A DNA stretch of 28,394 bases from Ganoderma boninense (Eukaryota; Basidiomycota; Agaricomycetes; Polyporales; Polyporaceae), in assembly GCA_002900995.3 (NCBI GenBank), contig PJEW03000039.1, positions 1 to 28,394 of the forward strand. The letters run 5' to 3'. Under the pieces are notes generated by a model. That model worked only from the letters and a program-made list of their open reading frames with translations, searched no databases and was not told the origin of the DNA. This document shows positions 19,752-28,394 of this stretch, piece by piece (position 1 is the stretch's first letter; each line of letters opens with the position of its first letter). The translations under genes and the position numbers were made by a program.

Positions 19752-21170
19752 GTGGCTTGCCAAGCCTGGGGACACGTATTTCACCCCACTGCAGTACAGG
19801 ACGAGTACTGGGACGAAGATAAGCAAGCCTGGTACTACTGCGAGGAGCAACCGTGCCCCCACCGATCACACACATTCAACGATACTCTTGAAACTCGCGA
19901 AGGCATCGCCCCTAGACTCCTCACCACCAAAGAACAGGAAGTCCTAATCCGTGCGAAGATCGCAAACCCACCAGCACCTGCACCTCGAGATCCAAGCCGA
20001 CCCCCAGCTCGCCAAGCCGCCCTCATCGCATCCAGGAACCCCTCATCCCGCCCTGCCTCACGCCCTACCTCACAACCCCAGAGTCGTGTCCAAAGTCGAA
20101 TCCCCAGTCCTGCACGATCGACAGGGTCTCCCATCCTCGACAAGACTCTCGAACTCGTCACAGAGCGTCTTGGACAGCGACGAACCTCAACTCCCGCAAC
20201 CCCCATTGCTTCAACTTCTAAACTCCCAAAGGCAGAGAAAAAGCCGGAAGTAAAGAAGGAACCCAAGCAAGAGACCATCAGCCTCAACACTCCACAACCC
20301 TCAGCTGCACCCAGTCGAGCGTCCACACCCGCCATGACTACCCCTGCCCCTGCTCCACCGTTCGACACCTCCAAACTCCTTTCCCAAATCGCCCCACGTG
20401 ACTATGATGGAAAATCCCCCCAGGATGGCCTCCGCTTTGTGTCTGCAGCCCAGATCTACTTCAACACCCTCACAGCGGTGGCTGTCAGCACACCACCTGA
20501 TGTGGTATGGATGACCATCCTCAGTAGGCTCACGGAAGGAGCAGCAGCCTGGGCTGGCCCCCACATTGTGACGCTCGCTGGTGGAACTAGTCCTTGGGCA
20601 AACTACGCCGCGTTCAGCACAGCCTTCAAGGACCACTTCTGCGCAGCCGACGACAAGGAGGCTGCCATCGCTGAACTGGTCAAGCTTTGCAAGGCATACC
20701 GCAAGGTCGGCACCGTCCAGGAGTATACGGCGCAGTTTAACGCAGCCGCGGCTCGAACCGGCTTTGGCGACGAGGACAAACGCGAACGCTACCGCTCGGG
20801 CCTGCCTCCCAGGCTCCGGGACGTCCTCGCCACCAGTGCCCACGACATCTCGGACCTCACCAAAATCCAGAAGGTGGCGCTGTCGCTCGACCAGGCCCTC
20901 GTCACCAGAGAGGAAGAATGGCCGAAGTCGTTTGGATGGAAAAAGAAGGGGGAGAAGGCGGCCGCTACCGGGAAGAAGCCGTTCCCTGGAAACTGTCATA
21001 TCTGTGGCCAGCCCGGACATCGTAAGTATGACTGCCCGCGGCTGAAGAGTCAGCAAGCCGCTTCCTCGTCCACTGCAACTACGGAAGTAGCGGCTCTTCA
21101 GGCCCAGGTCAAGGTGATGGAGGAGAAGATCGCGGCCCTTACGACCGCTGAGAAGAAGGAGGGTTTCTGA
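19752..21170 (+). CDS. E2 leader plus gag
   Basis: An open frame of 472 codons with no ATG until 20335 (MTTPAPAPPFDTSKLL), which may be the true gag start. The preceding 194 codons are the leader ORF described for E1, here fused in frame. Gag contains a retrotransposon capsid region (WMTILSRLTEGAAAWAG through YRSGLPPRLRDVL). A basic segment and one CCHC zinc knuckle follow (CHICGQPGHRKYDC, 20994-21035), then a coiled-coil-like tail (ALQAQVKVMEEKIAAL). Gag would assemble the particle and bind element RNA. The frame stops at a TGA at 21168-21170, created by loss of one T relative to E1 (GGTTTCTG versus GGTTTTCTG). In E1 gag and pol are one frame, so this stop is probably a lesion and not a programmed boundary. 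Confidence 0.9.
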   Translation: MACQAWGHVFHPTAVQDEYWDEDKQAWYYCEEQPCPHRSHTFNDTLETREGIAPRLLTTKEQEVLIRAKIANPPAPAPRDPSRPPARQAALIASRNPSSRPASRPTSQPQSRVQSRIPSPARSTGSPILDKTLELVTERLGQRRTSTPATPIASTSKLPKAEKKPEVKKEPKQETISLNTPQPSAAPSRASTPAMTTPAPAPPFDTSKLLSQIAPRDYDGKSPQDGLRFVSAAQIYFNTLTAVAVSTPPDVVWMTILSRLTEGAAAWAGPHIVTLAGGTSPWANYAAFSTAFKDHFCAADDKEAAIAELVKLCKAYRKVGTVQEYTAQFNAAAARTGFGDEDKRERYRSGLPPRLRDVLATSAHDISDLTKIQKVALSLDQALVTREEEWPKSFGWKKKGEKAAATGKKPFPGNCHICGQPGHRKYDCPRLKSQQAASSSTATTEVAALQAQVKVMEEKIAALTTAEKKEGF

Positions 21171-24100
21171 TTAGAGCCGCACTGGACGCTGCGCGTGCTG
21201 GCTCTTGTAGTAATAGTCGATTTTCTGTACTGAGTTCCGCGTTTGTATATGAAGTAAATCATAGTGGCCAACACTTTCATATACCGGTACGGTTGATCGG
21301 CAAGCAGCGACATAAGGACATAGTAGCAATGGTAGATAGTGGAGCTACTACTAAGTTTTTACATAGACGGTTCGTAGAGAAGAACCAGGTTACGACGAGG
21401 AAGTTGGCAAGGCCAATTCCTCTGTACAACATAGATGGTACTGAGAACCGTGATGGGACGATCACGGAGGTCGCCGTGTTGGATATGGCGATCGGAGACC
21501 ACCGAGAGAAGGTGGTGTTTGTGGTGACAGACATAGGAGAAGAGGATGTGATCATTGGCCTGGACTGGCTGCGCGAGCACAACCCTGAAGTAGATTGGGA
21601 ACGTGGCTCGCTACGCCTATCGAGATGTCCAGAGGCATGTCCGGCTCATCGGAAGGCATCCAAACCTGTTGAGACCAAAGCGCGTGATACGGAGGTACGG
21701 CTTACGGCGCGCAATGGTTCTCGGCGGGTGCGGAAGGCAAAGATGATGGGAAGGATATGCACGGCCGTAATGGTCGAGGAGGAGGAGGAAGATAGGCCTC
21801 CACCACCAGGTTTTCTGCCGGAATGGGATGGCACTGAGGAGTCTCTTCTCAACGCACTGGAAGATGGACGACGACTTCGAGGTACCCCTAAAATCTTCGT
21901 GTCGGCAAGCTACACCTACTCTCAACGGCTCGCCGAACAAGAGTACCAGAAGAAGGAAGTCCGTCCTGTCGAAGAGATTGTACCTCCCCAGTACCACGAG
22001 TATCTGCGTGTGTTCTCGAAAGAGGCGTCCGAACGTCTACCCGAGCACGGACCCTACGACCACGCTATAGAACTCGTACCAGATGCTAGGATGTTCCATT
22101 CCAAGGTGTACCCCCTGTCGCCCAGCGAGCAGGTTGAGCTTGACAAGTTCCTTAGTGAGAACTTGGCCAAAGGTTATATTCAAGAGTCGAAGTCACCGAT
22201 GTCGTCACCGTTCTTCTTCGTTAAAAAGAAGGACAGCAGCCTACGTCCTGTACAGGACTACCGGCGATTGAACGACATCACCATTAAGAACCGATACCCA
22301 CTGCCGTTGGTGTCGGACTTGATGGACCGACTCAAGAGGGCCAAGTACTTTACAAAGCTTGACATCCGTTGGGGGTACAACAATGTGCGGATTAAGACCG
22401 GTGATGAATGGAAGGCTGCCTTTGTTACCAATCGCGGACTGTTCGAACCGAACGTGATGTACTTCGGACTGGCTAACTCGCCCAGTACATTCTCTGCGCT
22501 CATGAACGACATCTTCAAGGACCTCATCATACTCGGCAAAATCACTATCTACCTCGACGACATCCTCATATTCACCGACGACATCGAGGAACACCGCACT
22601 TTGGTGCGTGAGGTCCTGAAGCGTCTGGCGGAGCATGACCTGTTTTGCAAGCCAGAGAAGTGCGAATTCGAACAGCCTAAGGTTGAGTACCTAGGTGTGC
22701 TCGTCTCGGAGAACTGTGTGGAGATGGACCCAGTGAAAGTCAGGGGTATCGCAGAATGGCCTGTCCCTCAGAACGCCTCAGACGTACGGAAGTTCCGCGG
22801 TTTCGCGAATTTCTACAGGCGGTTCATTAAGGACTTCAGCGCAGTATGCAAACCCCTTGACCGTCTCACGGGTAATGCTCCCTGGCAATGGGGTGCCGAA
22901 GAGCAATCAGCATTCGACGAGCTCAAGCGTCGTTTCACTGAAAGCCCTGTCCTGAGCATGTATGACCCAGACCGCAAAACCCGCATTGAAGTCGATGCAT
23001 CCGGGTATGCTACCGGTGCGGTTCTGTCTCAGGAGGGGGAGGACGGCAAATGGCACCCCGTGGCTTTCCACTCTGAGTCAATGAGTGATGCGGAACGCAA
23101 CTACGAGATCTATGACAAGGAGATGCTCGCCATCATCCGTGCCCTGCAGGCCTGGCGCCACTACCTCGAGGGTCTTCCCAGTGTGTTCGAGATCCAGTCG
23201 GACCACAAGAACCTCGAGTACTGGAAGGCCGCACAAAACCTCACGCGCAGGCAGGCACGATGGGCTCTCTATCTGTCGAGGTTCGACTTTGTCATCGCAC
23301 ACAAGCCGGGCACCTCCAACGGTAGGGCAGATGCGCTGTCGCGCAGGCCTGATCACCAGAAGGATGACGCCGATGACAACCTGAACCGAGTCATGTTGCA
23401 ACCCGATCGCTTCCGAGTACTGGCAGCCAAGAGAGGGCACATGTCAGTGGTACCAGAGAAGGCACTGCTCCGCCGCATTCGAGAATGTGGAGAGCGTGAG
23501 CAGGAGGTCGCAGAGGCACTCAGCAAGCTCGATAAGCTAGGGCCAGCACGTCTACAGAACGATTTGGTGGACTGGAACACAGAACAAGGCCTGCTGCTCT
23601 ACCGCGGCCGAGTTTATGTCCCCAAAGACGACGTGCTTCGAGCAGAGATAGTGCGCATTCACCACGACCTCCCACCTGCTGGACACCCTGGCCAGGCAAA
23701 GACGGTGGAGTTGGTTACACGGAACTACTGGTGGCCGGGCATGGCAAAGTTCATTAAGGATTACGTTGAGACCTGCGACACCTGTCGCCGTGGCAAGACT
23801 TCACATGCGAAGCCACATGGTCCCCTTCAACCCAACGAGATCCCGGACGGCCCAGGCCAAGTAGTTACCTGTGACTTCATCACTGGACTGCCGGAGGTGG
23901 ACGGATACAACGCGCTCCAGCTTATTGCTGATCGGCATGGAAAGATGATTCACCTTATTCCATGCACTGAGGAGATCGACACGGAAGGGACTGCAGACAA
24001 CTTCATTAGAGAATGGTTCCGTCTACATGGACTCCCGTGAAAGATCATCTCTGATCGGGGGCCCCAGTTCTCTAGCAAGCTCTTCCGTGCAATCCTTAAA

Positions 24101-24943
24101 GGCCTCGACATAGAAAGCGCGTTGTCCACAGCTTACCACCCGCAGACGGATGGACAGTCGGAGCGATGGAACCAGGAGATAGAGGCGTACCTACGAATGT
24201 ACTGCTCAAGGCGCCGCGACGATTGGGTCAAATGGCTACCAACAGCAGAATACTGCTTTAACTCGCGCGTACATTCATCCACAGGGTACTCGCCGTTTTA
24301 CCTCATGTACGGCTATGAACCTCAGTTCCACGTTCCGATGCTATCCACCACGGTGCCTACGGCGGATGAACGAAGAGAGGAGTTGCGGCAGGCAAGGGAG
24401 GATGCGACCTCAGCCTTAACCCTGGCAGCAGAGCGGATGAAGGAGTACTACGATCGCTATGTCTCCGCTGCTCCAGAGTTCAAGGAGGGTCAGAAGGTGT
24501 GGCTCGACACGAGGAACTTCCGTGTCCCAGGAGTCTCTCGGAAGCTGGTGGACCGGTACGCTGGCCCGTACCCTGTCAAGCGCAAGGTGGGCAACTTGGC
24601 TTACGAGCTCAAGCTCCCCAAAGACATGGGGCTCCACCCGGTGTTCCATGTGACACTCCTACACCCACACAAAGAAAGCCAACTTCCTGGTCGGCATCCC
24701 CCTGAACCCGCAGCTCTTGAAGTGGAAGGAGAGGAAGAGTACGAAGTAGAGGAAGTGTTAGAGTCGCGTCGGTATGGGCGGTGGAAGAAACTGCAGTATC
24801 TTGTTCACTGGAAGGGCTGGGGCCCTGAACACGATAGCTGGGAAGACGTGTCGGATCTAGCAAATGCGCCAAAAGTGCTGCAAAAGTTTCATTCGACACA
24901 TCCCGACGCTCCTGGCCCTCTCAACAAGAAGACTCGATCGTGA
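21171..24943 (+). pseudogene. E2 pol: protease, RT, RNase H, integrase, chromodomain
   Basis: Read from just after the gag stop, the frame is open to 24037, and again in the same frame from 24041 to TGA 24941-24943. Domains in order are: aspartic protease DSGATTKF (Asp 21335-21337); RT with YLDD at 22550-22561; RNase H with IEVDASG (Asp 22994-22996); integrase with an HHCC finger (HH...H then CDTC, about 23660-23790). The integrase catalytic residues are Asp 23873-23875, Asp 24053-24055 and Glu 24161-24163. A chromodomain follows at about 24731-24888 (EYEVEEVLESRR, YLVHWKGWGPEHDSWE), with the aromatic residues expected for binding methylated histone H3. The single internal stop TGA at 24038 is where E1 implies CGA (Arg), a CpG-to-TpG change between the first two catalytic aspartates. 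Confidence 0.93.
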
Positions 24944-24956
24944 GGACACGATCCTT

Positions 24957-24966
24957 AGGAGGGGGG
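24957..24966 (+). other. Polypurine tract of E2
   Basis: AGGAGGGGGG lies 3 nt upstream of the 3' LTR, the position of the plus-strand primer. Confidence 0.8.
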
Positions 24967-24969
24967 TAT

Positions 24970-25429
24970 TGTCATGAACGGCACGCTCGGCGCCTACCCC
25001 AGCGTCTCTCTTTCCCTTTTCGGACTGTTTGCCTCCCGCGTCGTCCTTATTGTCCTCCGTTGTTTAGCAAACCTGTCCCTTGTTCTCGCAGTACAATAAC
25101 TCCTGTTACCCATTGTTCCCGTCGTCATTGTACTACATACCATTGTTCTCCCACTGGTTCCCGTGTCCATAGTTACCTATTGTCCACGGTTCCCATTGTC
25201 CGTTACATGTATATAAGGCCTGTACTTTGCTACCTGGAGACCTCAGTTTCGACCTCTTGTCTCCAGGTAAGCCTCACTGTATTCTCGCTCGTTAGTTACT
25301 CGCTCAATACATCTTGTCTCCAGCCTGACTGTCGAGCCCTGCTCCGCTCTCGCTGCACAAGTGCTCGTCGACGCCCTTGCTCGTCTCGTAAGCCTCCTCC
25401 CTGATCTTACTCGACAGCCAGTCGTAACA
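24970..25429 (+). repeat. 3' LTR of E2
   Basis: 460 bp, colinear with 18904-19363, with three substitutions. One, TTCGC to TTTGC at 25228, is a CpG-to-TpG change. Confidence 0.96.
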
Positions 25430-25434
25430 GCGCC
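25430..25434. repeat. Target-site duplication of E2, right copy (GCGCC)
   Basis: Identical to 18899-18903 and directly follows the right LTR. Confidence 0.93.
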
Positions 25435-26121
25435 GCTGGACACACAACGAGCAACTCCTGGTGCGACCCTGTGGCGTGATAGTATCAAGGGCCACATTCT
25501 TTGAAGCCGAGTCCCTTCCTAATTCGCGGGTCAGTGTTCTCTCGCGAATCGCGGCCTGAGGGTGTTGAACTGATACAGCTTCAGCTCCTCCTCAATGCCA
25601 CATTTCCTAGACACTTTCCACGCTCCCTACCCTCCTTCCTTTTTTTTGACAATAACTGCAAGCTGCTTAGCCATATAGTCAACGTTGAGGATGAACATCT
25701 CCTCGGAATGGCTTTCCCAGTGGACGTCTTCCATGCCACCAAGAAACACGGTGCGGACGACAACTACTGCCAAGAACACTGCAATCCCGCGGGGTTCCCT
25801 GAACTCCTTGACGATCAGAACGCGTGGATCTTCAACTCGTCCGTGTGCGAACAAATCAACGTGTGGTTCGGAAAATTCTTACCCATCGTTCGGGGAGATG
25901 TCGGAGGTTCATTTCAACTTCTTTCTTGACGAAATGGTTTCCATTCATAACGATTTCAAAGTGGCGTTCTTACACTCCACAGGACGACGGCCACGTCTGA
26001 TTCCAGTCGAAGAGCTCATGTCTCCCATTTATCTGTAATTAATTCAAATACTTATTGTCTCCAAACATCCTATCACTGATCATCTAGCACGGGTATCGCC
26101 CACTGAATAAGCAGGCTCTCA

Positions 26122-28261
26122 TCATACATCGTGATACATTTCGTTCAAACGTCCGACATCGGTTGCCTGAACGAAGTTCCGGAACGTAAACCGCCAGGAC
26201 TGCTCCTCGACAGCCTTCGCCAACCGTCCTGTGAACTTGTTCTTTCTGAGAGCCCCCCTCCATTCGTTCGAGTTCAGAGGTTGTGCTTCACCGGCATAAA
26301 TCCGCTCCAGGCGTTTATTGAACCAATATTCGTCCATCTCGGTCCAAATGCCAGAATAGGAAGATCCGTTCACCCATGCATGGTGCTTTGGCCACCAGGA
26401 GACATCCTCGGTCTGAGCCCCAATGCCTGTAAAGAACCGGGCCATTAGAATTTTCCTGAAACAACCTTGTTTCGCTCACCTGTATAAACCCTCACTATGC
26501 CGGAGATGATGTCCAGCTCCGCGAGTGACAGGTCGTCGTCGTAAAACGATTTCCCTTCTCGCGGCATTGTGACTGGTTCGTGATGGTCGGCCTCGCCACT
26601 CGGACCTTGAGAAACTTGGTCTTGGAACATTGTCGTCCCGTCCAGGCCAGCGAATCCGCCCGTGACCTCCATCATGATACGCCACACAATGCCACCTTTA
26701 AGCTACGCAGCCCGAACATGCGCTCGATGAGAAAGCTCCAGAACGCGTTGGCAGTACCCGTCATAGTCCTGAAGCGTGGGCCGTTCTCCCTTCTGTCGAT
26801 AAGGGAGATGCAATGGTCGGTAGGGTGGGGCTGTGATGCTCGCCGCAGGTGACGGCGGGGCGTCGAGGGATGTGCCTGTCCGAGCAGGAATCCCTGACCG
26901 ACATAACCTCACAATGGCCTCCGAGGACGTCTGTACGTCTTCAATCGATCGCAGGAGCCACAGGGCGCCCATCGCAGAGGTAAAAATGGACCATTTCTGA
27001 GAGGGAGGATCTTTAACGTATGTGATCTGAACCCAGCAGCCAATGTCGTCGCGTTCGATCTGCCGCACCGGCGCGCGATGCTGGTCCATGAGAATTAGTG
27101 TCTGTGAGTTCGCAGTTCCGTCGCGCAATAGGTATTCTGGGTGGTCCTTGTGGAGGTCCCATGTGTGTAAAAGCGCGGGGGACTGAAAGTGTCGCTCCAC
27201 CAATGCCCATGTCCACCCAGCGATGGCCTTGCGAACAGCCTCGTCGTCGGGGAAATGCTCCGGTAATTGGGCGAAGAGTAATGACTGGCGCTTGCAGAAT
27301 TTTTCGTAATCGACGTCAGGGTACGTGCGCGTGTCGGCGACCCAGAGCCCGTACCAACGACGGAGATTTTCGGGCAACATCATGGTCCATATCTCGCGGT
27401 CTTCTGGAATAGGGACCAGAAGCACTTGTTCTTCGCCCACCGTCGCCGCAACATTTTGTTCCGATCTGTGCATCGTGCTCGAGGTAAGGGGAGCCAGAGG
27501 TCCTTGTTTCGCAAGCGCGCCAGCCTCGAGGTCGGCAACATCTCCTTGCCCGTTCTCCCCACCCTGGCGGAAACCACAGATCCCATTCATCGAAGTACGA
27601 ATTGTATTTTCTATGACTCGGAGGGTGGATCATCCAGAGACTTCGGTAGGCAGCGGGCGGGATAGGGAACCGATATTCGCAGTGGAACCATCGCGGAGGC
27701 AAGTCAGGGTAGACCAGCTGGGCACGGACCCACAGATAAACGCGCGACCGTCGCAACGGGGGCAAGCCAGCATCCGCTTGGGCTTGACGTTGCTGGCGCC
27801 ATTGGCACTGGGAAATGGACTCCTGCCGTGCCTGATCTGAAGAATAGTGCTCCCGTCGCGTCAAAAACATCTCGTGCGACTCGTGTGGCAGCTGATAAGG
27901 GCCGAAAGGAGGCGTGTCGTTGTCAAATGCAGCATAATCAGGGAGAGGACGAATGCTCCCACGGCGACAGAGAAACATGGTGCGTGGTTTGCCCTCCGGA
28001 GGATGCTGCCGAGCCACGTTGACCTTCTTCTGGTGAACGCGGGGCGAACAATTTCATAAATGGTAACGCAGCTCCGCAATTTTCTACCACCGATCGGTTA
28101 CGCCAATAGACGAAGACGGGGACACTAGCCGCCCGAAGGACGGGTAGCAGGGGGAGCCACTCGCATGTGGTGGGATCTATCACAGTCCCGACGCGGAGGT
28201 TGATAGAAAAGTCGGTTATGATGGAGTCGGAGATGGGCATCGATCCACGAATGCGGGACAC
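26122..28261 (-). pseudogene. Basidiomycete hypothetical protein, decayed
   Basis: The 3' end is well supported: the frame reaching 26480 (ELDIISGIVRVYTG) splices through a 53-nt intron (26427-26479, GTGAGC...TTTACAG) into 26426-26122, which encodes SWWPKHHAWVNGSSYSGIW and ends at TGA 26122-26124. Upstream the same frame is blocked by TAG 26703-26705 but continues to about 27560 (RRWYGLWVADTRTYPD, ERDDIGCWVQITYV). Further 5', coding sense moves to another frame (28017 to about 27555, including YNSYFDEWDLWFPPGW). A third frame (28261 to about 28040) encodes CEWLPLLPVLRAASVPVFVYW. Both moves fit a single extra base. I recall similar uncharacterised proteins, with a C-terminal SWWP...W motif, from agaricomycete genomes, but no function is known. 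The 5' end is uncertain and may lie beyond the window. Confidence 0.55.
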
Positions 28262-28394
28262 TCTCGCGTCTCAGAAAACGATATCCAGTCAGGCACAACA
28301 GCATGCGCCTCGATATCGTACCTGGTAGTAACGACCACAAGAACCACGCCTTCGTCAGCCCCAGGGAATAACCACAGAGCCACGGCCAACGAGC
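28262..28394. other. Window edge, no clear gene
   Basis: Possibly upstream exon or promoter of the minus-strand gene. The frame of its first visible exon is closed by a stop shortly upstream, so any further coding sequence would need a splice junction. Confidence 0.3.

Larger units (their letters stand above)
18904..25429 (+). mobile_element. Ty3/gypsy chromovirus LTR retrotransposon E2, nearly intact
   Basis: A full-length 6526-bp element on the plus strand. It has two 460-bp LTRs, an 11-nt self-priming site, leader, gag, protease, RT, RNase H, integrase and chromodomain, a polypurine tract and a 5-bp target duplication. The LTRs differ at only three positions (19120/25186, 19162/25228, 19345/25411), so the insertion is young relative to E1. 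I find two lesions in the coding region: a missing T near 21168 that ends gag, and a TGA at 24038-24040 inside integrase. The element sits in sense orientation in a CxC5-CxC6 gene. It belongs to the same family as E1. Confidence 0.97.
17146..26038 (+). pseudogene. CxC5-CxC6 protein associated with KDZ transposons, split by E2
   Basis: Proposed exons are 17146-17629, 17678-17836, 17889-18054, 18113-18423, 18481-18903, then after the E2 insertion 25435-25529 and 25579-26038. All introns are 48-58 nt and phases agree. The N-terminus is helical. A CxC5-like cluster follows (CIHDEC, LFTRARGILPV, SLYCRG, CNTTYRPNYYV), then HACDVC and a CxC6-like cluster (VCIGHPRCQVYHC, HCETHRHLDKVCAIAGC). The C-terminal part (DNNCKLL, FPVDVFHATKKHG, SSVCEQINVWFG, NFFLDEM) resembles an RNase H-fold transposase remnant. 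Such proteins are known from basidiomycete genomes as companions of Kyakuja-Dileera-Zisupton (KDZ) DNA transposons. Lesions are a TAG at 17518-17520 where Trp is expected, E2 itself, and one extra G in 25892-25895. The start at 17146 is tentative; upstream exons are possible. Confidence 0.8.

Noticed and set aside
384..25429. E1 and E2 as ends of one composite transposon
   Set aside because: Each element has its own 5-bp target duplication (CTGCG, GCGCC) on both sides, which proves separate insertions.
384..25429. Classical repeat-induced point mutation (RIP) of the elements
   Set aside because: C-to-T changes are few and mostly at CpG. RIP would give dense CpA-to-TpA change, and E2 is almost intact.
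17146..26038. An active KDZ transposase
   Set aside because: The Cys-cluster architecture matches the accessory CxC5/CxC6 class. Terminal inverted repeats were not seen, and the gene has several lesions.

Overview
This is nuclear DNA from a filamentous basidiomycete, most likely an agaricomycete. The evidence is the short introns (46-69 nt) with CTRAY-like branch points, a gene of the CxC5/CxC6 class associated with KDZ transposons, a decayed agaricomycete-style F-box gene, and two chromodomain-bearing Ty3/gypsy (chromovirus) retrotransposons. There are no rRNA or tRNA genes and no CRISPR arrays.

Layout. Positions 384-6918 hold Ty3 element E1 on the minus strand, flanked by a CTGCG target duplication. 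Positions 6924-16154 are accessory DNA. It holds two paralogous small multi-exon genes (7861-8369 and 11395-11968), a broken F-box gene (about 10056-10755), a hypothetical gene (12341-13390), several hairpins and short repeats, and long stretches without a supportable gene. A hypothetical gene of unresolved exon structure lies at 16155-17091. A KDZ-associated CxC5-CxC6 gene runs on the plus strand from about 17146 to 26038. It is split by Ty3 element E2 (18904-25429, plus strand, target duplication GCGCC). Removing E2 and one copy of the duplication would rejoin the host reading frame. A decayed minus-strand hypothetical gene (26122 to about 28261) converges on it.

Retrotransposon biology. 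Both elements have 460-464 bp LTRs (TG...CA) and encode, in order, a leader/gag with a CCHC knuckle, protease, reverse transcriptase, RNase H, HHCC-DDE integrase and a C-terminal chromodomain. The sequence next to the 5' LTR does not look like a tRNA primer site. Instead it is perfectly complementary over 11 nt to a segment of the LTR that lies at the expected transcription start, as in the self-priming Tf1/sushi group. In every LTR this segment is the loop of an 11-bp hairpin. E2 is nearly intact: I see one 1-bp deletion at the gag/pol boundary and one CGA-to-TGA nonsense codon in integrase. E1 has at least 15 small indels, concentrated in its 3' half.

The strongest leads are the self-priming hairpin, the in-frame splitting of the KDZ-associated gene, the mosaic divergence between the two elements, and the pair of about 110-residue paralogs whose C-terminal motif distantly recalls HicA-like folds.
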